From: Paenibacillus thiaminolyticus
GTDB lineage: Bacteria; Bacillota; Bacilli; Paenibacillales; Paenibacillaceae
Assembly (NCBI RefSeq): GCF_007066085.1
Contig: NZ_CP041405.1
Location: 62,001 to 126,000 of the forward strand
Reading direction: 5' to 3'
Length of the DNA stretch: 64,000 nucleotides
Position numbers and translations under genes: made by a program. How positions within the stretch are numbered: position 1 is the first letter of the stretch; each line of letters starts with the position of its first letter. Below are positions 28,660 to 38,606 of the stretch, piece after piece. The notes beneath the pieces are model-generated. The model saw nothing but the letters and a program-made list of their open reading frames with translations. It was not told the DNA's origin and ran no database searches.

Positions 28660-28677
28660 AGAAAGAGGTGCATTGGC

Positions 28678-31600
28678 TTGAAGCACTTAACCAAAGAGAA
28701 TGTGCTGGAAGTCATTGAGCTGTCCATGGTGCAAAAGCAATTGTTAAGCAAGGATAAGATTACAACCGTGCGTTACCTCATCGAGCGGCAAATCGATCCG
28801 ACAAAAGCAGAAGACACGTGGGAAGACATCGTCAACGAAAATTCGGTCATGCGTACCGTTTTCCGCAAGCTCAAACATAAATATGTCCAAGTCGTACTGA
28901 AGCAGTTGAAAATTCCCATTGACTGGCAGGATTTACGGCATTTATCCCCTGAACAGCAGGAGCAAGCCTATCTTGCCATGGTTGCATCCCACCAGGAGCC
29001 GATTCAATTTGAGGTAGGTCCATTAATCCGAGTATCTATCCTGCAAATGAATGCCAATAAAGCAATCATCATCTGGACAAATCATTCATTATGCATGGAT
29101 GATGCGAGCCGTGAGCTTATTGTTCAGGGATGGCTTAATAATCTGCTGGGCAGCCGGGTAGATGATAATAATCGAAAATCATCATTTAAAGAGTATATTA
29201 CATGGGAGTCAAGTCAAGACGGCTCCAAAACCAAACATTTTTGGCTGGACAAATTCCATAAATTTGAGCATGATTCCGTTTTTTACCCCGTCCATGGGAC
29301 GCACAACGAAGGGAATCATCATCTTAGCTGCTGTGCCGCTCTTCCCGAACCATTCGCTAAAAAAATAAAGAGCATGGCATCGCAGCAGCGAGTATCTGTT
29401 GAAGCCATCTTTCAGAGCGCTTGGTTCCTGTTATTAAACATATATAGCGGCGATGAAAAAGCAGCAATAGGCGTTACCGTGACGGGCAGGCCCGAATCAT
29501 TGGATGGGGCTAATGCCATAATTGGGCCCTTGGCTCATACCTTGCCTGTCTTCATGACATTGGATCCGAACCAGACGGTATGCGAGCTTGTGCAGAACGT
29601 TCAGGCAAGCTGGGAAGAGCTGCAACAAAACCAAATCATTTCGCTGAGTATGATCCGCAATTATGCAGGTGTCTCGGAGGACCTCCCTCTATTTGGGACG
29701 ACGCTGACGATGCTGAATGGCGAAGACCATCATTTTGAATCTGAAATGCTGTATCGCGGCGGTCATGCGTCATTGGAGTTAATGGTGACGGTTGGGCGGA
29801 GCATGAAAATTCAACTCTATCATTTCCTTGCTTCCTCCCATTCCGATCTAGACAGGCTGCAGTCGCATTACCTCCATATTCTTGAGCGGGTGTGCTCGGA
29901 ATTGGACAGTAAAATTAGGGATTTGAATGTAGTTCCTGAGGAAGAGCAAGAGCTGATGGCGAAGGCGATGGGGGATTTTGCGAGCTCGAATCGGAGAATG
30001 GATCGATTGACTCAGCAAATTATTGAAGAGCGGGTTAAGCGACAACCTGATGCTGTCGCCGCCATCTATAGGAATCAATCCATCACGTACAAAGAACTAA
30101 ATGAAAATGCAAATCGATTGGCGCATTGGCTGCGAAGAGAAGGGTTCGGGAGAAATGATCTTGCGGCCATATTTGCGGAGAGAAGCATCGATATGCTGGT
30201 TGGCATTCTGGCCGTGCTGAAAGCGGGAGGAGGCTATGTACCGCTCGATACGGCCCATCCCGATCACAGGCTGCTTACGATTCTTGGCACGAGCAAGGCC
30301 AAAGTGATACTGACCGAAGCGAGTTGGCAAATGCGCAGCATGACCTTGGTTAGCAACCTGGACCATAAGCCTGTCGTATTTTGCTTGAATAAGGGTGAGG
30401 TCGTAAGTCCGGATATGTCTTCTCTCCAAACATCCGATACTCGCGATCTTGAACTCATTAATTCCCAAGATGACTTGGCCAATGTCTTTTTTACCTCTGG
30501 CTCAACCGGCCACCCCAAGGGTGCAATGATCGAACATAGGGGGATGTTGAATCATCTTTATGCCAAAATTGACGTCTTGGGCCTGAATCAAGACAGCATC
30601 GTCGCACAGAATGCTTCCCATTGCTTCGATATTTCGGTCTGGCAATTTCTCGCCCCTTTGATGGCGGGGGGAACGCTTATTATCTATAACAATGAGACGG
30701 CAACGGATCCGGAAGCATTGCTAACATCCTTGAATCGAGACGGTGTAACCGTGATTCAGATGGTACCGGCGATGATTGAAGCATTGCTCCATGCAGCTCT
30801 CGACCTTCCGCCGGAACAATATGCCTTGCCCCGGTTAGAATACATGATCTCTACCGGTGAGGGATTGCCGGTCACGTTGTGCAAAAAATGGCAAACCATC
30901 TATCCCGATGTCACCGTTGTGAATACGTATGGAGCGACAGAGTGCTCTGATGACACGATGCATGAAATCATTGACTGTTCTTATCAGCATGATGATCACC
31001 CATATGTCGCGCTGGGAGGCTCGCTCCCCCATATGAAACATTATCTCCTGGACCAATGGATGCGACCGGTTCCGATCGGATGTCTGGGTGAAATCTATAT
31101 TTCCGGAGTTGGAGTAGGCCGTGGATATTTACATGACACCGAACGTACGGAGCATGCCTTTTTACAAGATCCATTTGTGAAGAATAGGGAAGAGAGACTG
31201 TATAGAACAGGTGATTTAGGCCGTTATTTGCCAAGCGGCAGACTTATGTTTGTTGCGCGCGCCGATTTTCAAGTGAAAGTACGCGGACATCGCATTGAGC
31301 TCGGGGAAATAGAAAATGCTCTTTTGAGTCACCGCATGATCAGGCAATGTGCAGCGATAGCACGCGAAGATGGCAATGGGAATAATCGAATTCTAGCTTA
31401 TGTTGTCATGAATGAACAACAGAATGAAAATGAACTGCAACTCTATCTGAAGTCGCTCTTGCCAGAATATATGCTTCCTGAGCATATTATGATTCTTGAT
31501 TCCATGCCCCTGAATCGAAATGGAAAAATCGATCAAAAAGCATTGCCAGAGCCGGAAACGATGCAAAAGAGGACGGAAGCTTTCGCGGCTGCGCGCAACG

Positions 31601-34600
31601 ATCTGGAAAGGAAATTAACTGCCATTTGGAGTGCCGTGCTGCACATCAATGAAATTGGAATAGACGACGATTTCTTTCAGCTCGGCGGGCATTCCATGAA
31701 AACGATCCAGGTTCGCTTGCGGATAAAAAAAGAACTTGGGATGGAAGTCACGATTAAGGAGTTATTCGATCATCGAACGATTCGGGAGCTGTCCTCTTTG
31801 CTTGAACAAAGGGAAAAACCGTCTGCCGAACATTTCCGGCTTGAGCATGATCGAACAACGATACCCAAAGCAGCGGAGTCTCCGTACTATCCCGTTTCCC
31901 ATGCGCAGCGAAGATTGTTTTTTATTCAACAGATGGAACCCAATAGCACGGCTTATAATATGCCGTCTATTTACCATATAACTGGGCCATTGAAGGAATC
32001 TATTTTGTATAAGGCTTTTGATCTGCTTGTGCAAAGACATGAAGTGCTGCGAACCAAATTCCTGTTGCGGGACGGACACCCCGTCCAACAAGTGCTGCCG
32101 AGTATTGATTTTACATGCGCATATGCCGATCTGTCCGAGGAGCCGGAAGCATGCAAGCAAGAGGCTATTCAACGATTCATACAAAAAGAATCCGAGACCT
32201 GCTTTGACTTTCAGCAGGAGACTCTGTTCCGAGTGAAGCTGTGTAAGGTTGCGGAAGAAAAATATATGTTATTCATGAACATGCATCATATGATTAGCGA
32301 CCAATGGTCATGGGACATCTTCATGGGGGATTTCAATAGAATATACGAATCCTTGCAGCAAGGAATCGATCCCGTCTTGCCTGCTTTGAACATCCAGTAT
32401 AAAGATTACGCCGTCTGGCAAAATAACGCGATCAATAACGGAGGGTTGGCGGATTCAGAATCATACTGGCTGAAAAAGTTCCACCAAGATATTCCGGTGT
32501 TGGACTTGCCAACCGATTTCCAGCGTCAGCCGGTACAAACGTTTGCTTCGGCAAGTGAAGACTATTTTATTCCGGAATCAATTGTTAGCTGGCTCAGAGA
32601 GATTGCCCGGAAGCACGATGCGTCCATGTTTATGGTGATGTTATCATCCGTAAGCATATGGCTGTCCAAGCTAACGAATCAGCAGGATATCATCATCGGC
32701 ACGCCGGAAGCCGGACGCAATCACATGGATATCGAGGAAGTGATTGGTTTCTTCATTAACACGCTCTCCTTGAGATTAGAAGTGAATACGGAGCATACCT
32801 TCATCGAAGCGTTAGCCGATTGCAAACAACAAGCGCTTGAGGCCTATATGCATCATGAGTACCCATTCGATAAATTAGTCGAAAAAATCAATCCTGAGCG
32901 AGATATTGGCCGCAACCCTATTTTTTCTGTCATGTTTCAATATATTGACAAAATAGAAGAGAAGAACCAGATAACGGGGCTGGAAGTTCAGGCTGTCGAA
33001 TCCAATAATTCCATGACGAATTTCGACTTGTCCCTTGTATGCTTGGAGCAAGACAATGGGGCCAGCTTGCGTATCGAATATCGGTCGGATTTATATGCGC
33101 CCGCAACCGTTCAACGGATGATCAGGTATTGGGGCAACGTCATTGAACAAGTGGCCAATCAGCCGGATATTCGATTCGAACATATCGAGTTATTGTCCGC
33201 AGACGAAAAACAAGCCATGTTGACTGGGTTTAAGGAAATCCATGATTCCTATGGGGATGATCATAAAACGATCATTGATCTGTTCGAGGAGCAAAGTGAG
33301 AGAACTCCGGATCACATTGCGCTCGTGTTCGAAGATCAAGAACTGTCCTATTCAGCATTAAACGAACGGGTGAATCAACTGGCGCGGACCTTGTTAGCTT
33401 CCGGCGTCAGCGCCAATCAACTCGTTGGCATTATTGCCGAACGTTCCATGGAAATGATTGTCGGCGTATTAGCGATTCTCAAAGCAGGCGGGGCCTATGT
33501 CCCTATTGACCCTAATTACCCGGAAGAGCGTATCCGGTACATGCTGGAACATTCGGGAGCCGAAGTGTTATTGCTCCATCGTTCCATGCGCAATCAAGTC
33601 ACCTTTGACAACAAAATCATCGTGCTTGACGATCATGAGTCCTATCATGATGACAAGACGAATCCGGGACTGCCGATCCGTCCCGATCAGCTTGCCTATG
33701 TTATCTATACATCGGGCACTACGGGACAGCCGAAGGGAGTCATGATTGAGCACCGGCAGCTTCAATATATTGCTCAAGCATGGACACAAGAATATAAGCT
33801 GGACGAATTCCCTGTCCGATTGTTGCAATGGGCGAGTTTCTCCTTTGATGTTTTTACTGGCGATTATATTCGATGCTTGTTGCACGGAGGCAAACTTGTT
33901 ATTTGTCCAACCGAATCAAGACTTGATTTGGAGCGAATCTATCAGCTAATGAAAAAAAACGAGATTACGATGTTAGACTTGACTCCAGTTCTTGCGATTC
34001 CTCTAATGGACTATATATATGAAAATAATCTCAACATAGATTTTTTGAAAATAGTAATTCTTGGATCGGATATATGCCCGATACAAGCATTTCATCGCCT
34101 TATAAGCAGGTACGGCAGCAAAATGAGGATTTTAAACTGTTATGGCGTGACAGAGGCGGCCATTGATTCCTCCTATTTTGAGAACGACGAGCAGCAGGCT
34201 TACCGGTTTTTGCCGATTGGCAAACCGCTGCCTGGGGTGAAAATGTATATATTAGACTCTAACGGTAATGTACAGCCTCCAGGCATTCCCGGCGAACTAT
34301 TTATCGGAGGGCTCGGGGTGGGGAGGGGATATTTCAAGCGCCCGGATTTGACACAGGACAAATTCGTGGATAACCCGTTCTGCGCCGGCGAGAAAATGTA
34401 TAAGACGGGAGATATGGCACGATGGCTTCCTTGTGGGAATATTGAATTTTTAGGGCGATTCGATAATCAAGTCAAGGTTCGCGGCAATCGAATCGAATTG
34501 GAAGAAATAGAATCTGCGCTCATAAAAAATGGCCATATCCGTGAAGCGGTAGTTATCGCAAGAGAGGATGAAACCGGTCAAAAAAGGTTGTATGCCTTTT

Positions 34601-37488
34601 ATGTCGCGGCGGAGATGCTTGCATCCAGTGTATTGAAAGAGCCGTTAAGAAAAACGCTGCCGGCGTTTATGGTACCTTCCTATTTTGTCCAGCTCGATCG
34701 GCTGCCGGTAACGCCGAATGGAAAGATTGACCGCAAAGCGTTAACGGTGATGAACGTAACGCCGCAGAGTGAAATGGAGTATATCGAACCTGCCACTGAA
34801 ATCGAGAAAACATTAGTGAGGGTGTGGCAGGAAGTTCTGCATGAGAACAAGGTTGGGGTCTTGGATAATTTTTTTGACCTTGGAGGAGATTCCATCAAAT
34901 CAATCCAGGTATCCTCTCAATTATCCGGCTTAGGTTACAAGATGGAGATAAGAGATCTTTTCCGCTACCCAACTATCGTAGAACTCAGTACCAGGATCAG
35001 ACCGTTGCATCGAAAAATCGATCAGAAAGATAGGGAAGGCGCTGTGCAACTCACGCCGATCCAACATTGGTTTTTTCAAGAACATGCCCAACATCCGCAT
35101 CACTATAACCTGGCTTTTATGTTGTATCGCCAAGACCGGTTTGACAAGATCATCGTTCGCAAGGTTATGGATAAGCTCGTGCAGCACCATGATGCGCTAA
35201 GAATGATATTCCGCCGAACGGAAACGGGCTATGAAGCCTATAATCGGGGCTTGCATGATAGCGTCCTATATCATCTTGAAATCTGGGACTATCGAGATAA
35301 AGACAGGAATGAGCTGGAGCAAGCAATGGATTTGAAATGCACCGAGATTCAATCCAGGCTTCATATTTTTGAGGGACCATTAATCAGGCTGGGGTTATTT
35401 CAATGTCCGGACGGCGATCACTTGCTTCTTGCCGTTCACCATTTAGTCGTAGACGGGGTATCATGGCGGATTTTAATAGAGGACTTCCATACATCTTATG
35501 TACAACTCCTTAATCATCAGGAGATTCGTCTGCCGTTAAAGAGCGATTCCTTCCAGCGATGGGCGCAAAAGCTGAACGAATATGCCAAGCGTGAAGATAT
35601 CGAGCATGAGAGTGCATACTGGAAGAGCATTGCGGAGCTGGAGATTGAATCGTTGCCGACGGACTACAATAAGCAAAAATCACTGCGGAAACATACCAGG
35701 ACAACAACGATAAATTTGAATGAACAGCAAACCGCGGAATTGCTAAAACAAGCCAATCGCGCATATAACACGGAAATCGACGAGCTTTTGTTGTCTGCTA
35801 TTGGAATGGCCTTCAAGAAATGGGCTGATCTCAATCGCTTCATCATTAACATGGAAGGACATGGCAGGGAGTCGATTATGCCTGATGTTGATATTAACCG
35901 CACAGTAGGATGGTTCACAAGTGAATACCCCGTAGTAATAGACATTGGAGATGAACCAAATCCATTAGATATCATTAGTAAGGTACAAAAAGATATACGC
36001 CGGATTCCTCATAAAGGGATTCACTATGGAGTGTTGAGATATTTATCCGAACATTCACGCAATGACAAGATGGATATAAAGCCTGAAGTTAGCTTTAATT
36101 ATTTGGGACAGTTCGATCGGGACAGCAAAGAAGATGATGGCGATGTCCAATTTTCCGCATTTTCAGGTGGAGATTCCATGAGTCTCGATCAGGTTAGAGA
36201 ATGCAAGATCGATATTGAATGCGTTGTGTTACATGGCCGTTTGAGCTTAACGGTACATTATAGTGACCAACAGTATAAAGAGGAAACCATAGAACGACTA
36301 ACTGCATTCCTCCGGGAAAGCCTAAGCGAAATCATTCAACACTGCATGAGCAAGTTGCGCAATGAAGTCAAGTTACGTGAGAACGACAGCACCCAAAAAC
36401 ATCTTGCCTCATGTAACGCATCATCCGGAGAATGGGTAGATCTGGAGGGAGTGGTGGATGGATTTTTTAACGCTTCTTATATGAATGATATCCCCGGCGC
36501 CATCGTGGCGGTTGTCCATAATGGTGAAGTGAAAGTAAAGAAGGCATATGGCTATGCCAATATACAAGAAAAAGTGCCGATGAGCGCGGATGATACCGTA
36601 ATAAAGGTGGGGTCGATTTCCAAGGTCGTTACGGTTGCTGCCATTATGAGGCTTGTGGAGCAAGGACGCATTGGATGGAACGATGATATTCAGCAATATA
36701 TCTATGAAATCGAAATACCGCGGAAGATAGATGGGCCTCTAGCAGTCGAACATTTACTTAGTTACACGTCTGGATTTGGTTCGCCAGATAAGGGAAATGA
36801 GCAAAGTTATAATTTTGGCGGACGTGAATCCCTAACATTAAGGGACTACATTCTTCGATATATGCCAACCGTGGTTCATCAGCCTGGCCAACACTACAAC
36901 AATGAGAATTTTTCCTTTATGTTGTCAGGTTATTTGGTTGAAAAAGTAACGGGAATTCCGTTCCATCGCTATGTAAGTGAGCAATTCTTTGAGCCTCTTG
37001 GCATGACAAACAGCAGTTTTATTTTAAATCCAGAGTTAGAGGCGAAAATGGCCACAGGCTATGATCTGGAAAACGAAGCTGTTCCTAGGTATGATTTTAG
37101 CCCTGCAGATTCACCCGATGGCAGCATGCTGTCAACGGGGCACGATATCTCCAAATTTATGCTGGCTCTATTAAATAAAGGCGTTTATGGCGGAAATGCA
37201 ATCTTGAAAGAGGATTCGATAGTTAAAATGTTCTCAAGCAAATCGGTATCTCTCCCGCAATTGACCGATACAGGGTATGGATTTATGACGAAATTCCATC
37301 CGGAATATTCAAATGACAATATTTTGGCGAAAGCAGGCGAAGTAATTGGATATAACTCATTCATGTGGTTCTTGCCAGAGAAAAACACGGGTGTGTTTAT
37401 CAGTGCGAACAAAAGTTACTTTAATAAAATCGAATTTTTTGAGTATTTCATGAAACAGTATTATCCTGCGGAAGCATTCATCATGTAA
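28678..37488 (+). CDS. NRPS 4: C*-A-T-C-A-T-E with C-terminal PBP/beta-lactamase-fold hydrolase
   Basis: A 2936-residue terminal synthetase starting with TTG behind AAAGAGGTG. C7 (10-415) has HSLCMDD (136-142) in place of HHxxxDG, so the catalytic second histidine is Ser137. A5 (445-950; Asp651), T5 (Ser1006), C8 (1070-1510; HHMISDQ from 1203, Gly to Gln), A6 (1535-2015; Asp1724), T6 (LGGDS, Ser2072), epimerase (2120-2560; HHLVVDG 2254-2260, EGHGRE, FNYLGQFD). Residues 2588-2936 are a serine hydrolase of the beta-lactamase/PBP family with SISK (Ser2646, Lys2649), YNN (2740-2742) and a KAG in place of the third motif. Codes by eye: A5 DIWQITTDD, unassigned; A6 DVGDIGCID, near ornithine DVGEIGSID. 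The hydrolase replaces a normal thioesterase. Confidence 0.95.
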   Translation: MKHLTKENVLEVIELSMVQKQLLSKDKITTVRYLIERQIDPTKAEDTWEDIVNENSVMRTVFRKLKHKYVQVVLKQLKIPIDWQDLRHLSPEQQEQAYLAMVASHQEPIQFEVGPLIRVSILQMNANKAIIIWTNHSLCMDDASRELIVQGWLNNLLGSRVDDNNRKSSFKEYITWESSQDGSKTKHFWLDKFHKFEHDSVFYPVHGTHNEGNHHLSCCAALPEPFAKKIKSMASQQRVSVEAIFQSAWFLLLNIYSGDEKAAIGVTVTGRPESLDGANAIIGPLAHTLPVFMTLDPNQTVCELVQNVQASWEELQQNQIISLSMIRNYAGVSEDLPLFGTTLTMLNGEDHHFESEMLYRGGHASLELMVTVGRSMKIQLYHFLASSHSDLDRLQSHYLHILERVCSELDSKIRDLNVVPEEEQELMAKAMGDFASSNRRMDRLTQQIIEERVKRQPDAVAAIYRNQSITYKELNENANRLAHWLRREGFGRNDLAAIFAERSIDMLVGILAVLKAGGGYVPLDTAHPDHRLLTILGTSKAKVILTEASWQMRSMTLVSNLDHKPVVFCLNKGEVVSPDMSSLQTSDTRDLELINSQDDLANVFFTSGSTGHPKGAMIEHRGMLNHLYAKIDVLGLNQDSIVAQNASHCFDISVWQFLAPLMAGGTLIIYNNETATDPEALLTSLNRDGVTVIQMVPAMIEALLHAALDLPPEQYALPRLEYMISTGEGLPVTLCKKWQTIYPDVTVVNTYGATECSDDTMHEIIDCSYQHDDHPYVALGGSLPHMKHYLLDQWMRPVPIGCLGEIYISGVGVGRGYLHDTERTEHAFLQDPFVKNREERLYRTGDLGRYLPSGRLMFVARADFQVKVRGHRIELGEIENALLSHRMIRQCAAIAREDGNGNNRILAYVVMNEQQNENELQLYLKSLLPEYMLPEHIMILDSMPLNRNGKIDQKALPEPETMQKRTEAFAAARNDLERKLTAIWSAVLHINEIGIDDDFFQLGGHSMKTIQVRLRIKKELGMEVTIKELFDHRTIRELSSLLEQREKPSAEHFRLEHDRTTIPKAAESPYYPVSHAQRRLFFIQQMEPNSTAYNMPSIYHITGPLKESILYKAFDLLVQRHEVLRTKFLLRDGHPVQQVLPSIDFTCAYADLSEEPEACKQEAIQRFIQKESETCFDFQQETLFRVKLCKVAEEKYMLFMNMHHMISDQWSWDIFMGDFNRIYESLQQGIDPVLPALNIQYKDYAVWQNNAINNGGLADSESYWLKKFHQDIPVLDLPTDFQRQPVQTFASASEDYFIPESIVSWLREIARKHDASMFMVMLSSVSIWLSKLTNQQDIIIGTPEAGRNHMDIEEVIGFFINTLSLRLEVNTEHTFIEALADCKQQALEAYMHHEYPFDKLVEKINPERDIGRNPIFSVMFQYIDKIEEKNQITGLEVQAVESNNSMTNFDLSLVCLEQDNGASLRIEYRSDLYAPATVQRMIRYWGNVIEQVANQPDIRFEHIELLSADEKQAMLTGFKEIHDSYGDDHKTIIDLFEEQSERTPDHIALVFEDQELSYSALNERVNQLARTLLASGVSANQLVGIIAERSMEMIVGVLAILKAGGAYVPIDPNYPEERIRYMLEHSGAEVLLLHRSMRNQVTFDNKIIVLDDHESYHDDKTNPGLPIRPDQLAYVIYTSGTTGQPKGVMIEHRQLQYIAQAWTQEYKLDEFPVRLLQWASFSFDVFTGDYIRCLLHGGKLVICPTESRLDLERIYQLMKKNEITMLDLTPVLAIPLMDYIYENNLNIDFLKIVILGSDICPIQAFHRLISRYGSKMRILNCYGVTEAAIDSSYFENDEQQAYRFLPIGKPLPGVKMYILDSNGNVQPPGIPGELFIGGLGVGRGYFKRPDLTQDKFVDNPFCAGEKMYKTGDMARWLPCGNIEFLGRFDNQVKVRGNRIELEEIESALIKNGHIREAVVIAREDETGQKRLYAFYVAAEMLASSVLKEPLRKTLPAFMVPSYFVQLDRLPVTPNGKIDRKALTVMNVTPQSEMEYIEPATEIEKTLVRVWQEVLHENKVGVLDNFFDLGGDSIKSIQVSSQLSGLGYKMEIRDLFRYPTIVELSTRIRPLHRKIDQKDREGAVQLTPIQHWFFQEHAQHPHHYNLAFMLYRQDRFDKIIVRKVMDKLVQHHDALRMIFRRTETGYEAYNRGLHDSVLYHLEIWDYRDKDRNELEQAMDLKCTEIQSRLHIFEGPLIRLGLFQCPDGDHLLLAVHHLVVDGVSWRILIEDFHTSYVQLLNHQEIRLPLKSDSFQRWAQKLNEYAKREDIEHESAYWKSIAELEIESLPTDYNKQKSLRKHTRTTTINLNEQQTAELLKQANRAYNTEIDELLLSAIGMAFKKWADLNRFIINMEGHGRESIMPDVDINRTVGWFTSEYPVVIDIGDEPNPLDIISKVQKDIRRIPHKGIHYGVLRYLSEHSRNDKMDIKPEVSFNYLGQFDRDSKEDDGDVQFSAFSGGDSMSLDQVRECKIDIECVVLHGRLSLTVHYSDQQYKEETIERLTAFLRESLSEIIQHCMSKLRNEVKLRENDSTQKHLASCNASSGEWVDLEGVVDGFFNASYMNDIPGAIVAVVHNGEVKVKKAYGYANIQEKVPMSADDTVIKVGSISKVVTVAAIMRLVEQGRIGWNDDIQQYIYEIEIPRKIDGPLAVEHLLSYTSGFGSPDKGNEQSYNFGGRESLTLRDYILRYMPTVVHQPGQHYNNENFSFMLSGYLVEKVTGIPFHRYVSEQFFEPLGMTNSSFILNPELEAKMATGYDLENEAVPRYDFSPADSPDGSMLSTGHDISKFMLALLNKGVYGGNAILKEDSIVKMFSSKSVSLPQLTDTGYGFMTKFHPEYSNDNILAKAGEVIGYNSFMWFLPEKNTGVFISANKSYFNKIEFFEYFMKQYYPAEAFIM

Positions 37489-37646
37489 GTCAGTCATGGT
37501 GTTTCCCGCCTGCATGTTACGGTATGGGGCCGCTGCCATCGCATTGATCGATCTAACGGACAGAAACGGTGGCGGCTCTTATCATACGATTACGTAGCAG
37601 GGATTGGTGAGTCAACACGATCATATTAGTTTACACGGGGGTGCCT

Positions 37647-38546
37647 ATGAGTACGATAAACACAAGTTCCACTTGTAGCTTTCCTAATATCAAAGATGTA
37701 GGAAGTGGTGTAGCTAACGGGACTTTCGGGGAACTTTTGCAGGGTATACTGGAGGAAAATAATCTCGATTTTTTAGTGACTTTGCCTATCAAAAAAGCGT
37801 CCTGCGCAACTTTTTATTCCATTCCAACTTATGATGAGGTTGTCATATTGCCATGCTCAAAACAAAAATCAAAACGACTCGTCGAGACCATTTTAAAGCA
37901 TTTTAGGTTCCCGGCAGGAGGAATTTTGGAGATCAATTCGGAACTTCCCGTTGGAAAAGGCTTTGCCAGTTCATCGGCAGATTTGGTGGCTGCCTCCCGT
38001 GCTGTTGAAGATTGTTTCAATATAAAAATGGAACACTCATTATTAGAATGGTTTTTGTCTAGTATCGAGCCCACTGATGGTGTGATGTATGACGGCGCCG
38101 TTTCTTACTACCATAAAGAGGTCAGGTTAAGAGAATATATCGGGAAGCTGCCTGAATTATGTATTTTGAGCATTGATGAGGGAGGGACTATAGATACGGT
38201 TGAGTTTAATAAGCGAATAAAACCTTTTAGCAGAGAAGAAAAGCTGGAATACAATTTTTTGTTGCAAAAACTTACAAAAGCTATTAGAGAAAGGGATGTT
38301 CACGCCATAGGACTGGTCTCTTCCAGAAGTGCGGTATTGAATCAAAAAATCCTGCCAAAAAAATATTTGCCGGAAGTGATGAAGATTAATGAGGAGATTC
38401 GAGGTTTAGGCGTCGTTGTTGCGCATAGTGGAACCAGCCTAGGCATTTTTTTGTCGAAGGAAGAACCTGATTTCCATCAAAAGCTGGAACTGGGATACCG
38501 ATATTTAAGTGAATTAAATAAAGAAGTTCATATTTACCATACGTAG
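37647..38546 (+). CDS. GHMP-family kinase, probable L-threonine kinase (PduX/DabC-like)
   Basis: A 299-residue protein with the GHMP ATP-binding motif ELPVGKGFASSSADLVAA (about 99-116) and the N-terminal NGTFGELLQG segment found in PduX-type kinases. PduX phosphorylates free L-threonine on its hydroxyl in cobalamin synthesis, but no cobalamin side-chain genes are nearby. Its neighbours instead suggest supply of O-phospho-threonine for a diamino acid. The ATG at 37647 lies five bases after GGGG; the in-frame GTG at 37641 overlaps that site and is less likely. A 158-base gap separates it from NRPS 4; a weak GC-rich hairpin lies in it but transcription may read through. Confidence 0.8.
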   Translation: MSTINTSSTCSFPNIKDVGSGVANGTFGELLQGILEENNLDFLVTLPIKKASCATFYSIPTYDEVVILPCSKQKSKRLVETILKHFRFPAGGILEINSELPVGKGFASSSADLVAASRAVEDCFNIKMEHSLLEWFLSSIEPTDGVMYDGAVSYYHKEVRLREYIGKLPELCILSIDEGGTIDTVEFNKRIKPFSREEKLEYNFLLQKLTKAIRERDVHAIGLVSSRSAVLNQKILPKKYLPEVMKINEEIRGLGVVVAHSGTSLGIFLSKEEPDFHQKLELGYRYLSELNKEVHIYHT

Positions 38547-38606
38547 AAATCTTAACATTTTTACAAAACCGATTTCATCCTGTTGTATTTGGAGAGGATT
38601 AATGAG

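Noticed and set aside
36443..37488. Beta-lactamase resistance or prodrug-activating peptidase
   Set aside because: The domain is inside a cytoplasmic megasynthase without signal peptide or membrane anchor; a release role fits better.
37531..37577. Terminator between NRPS 4 and the kinase gene
   Set aside because: The GC-rich stem needs G-U pairs and lacks a T run; read-through seems likely.
37647..38546. Threonine kinase for cobalamin synthesis
   Set aside because: No cobalamin side-chain genes are near; the NRPS and diamino-acid genes explain it better.
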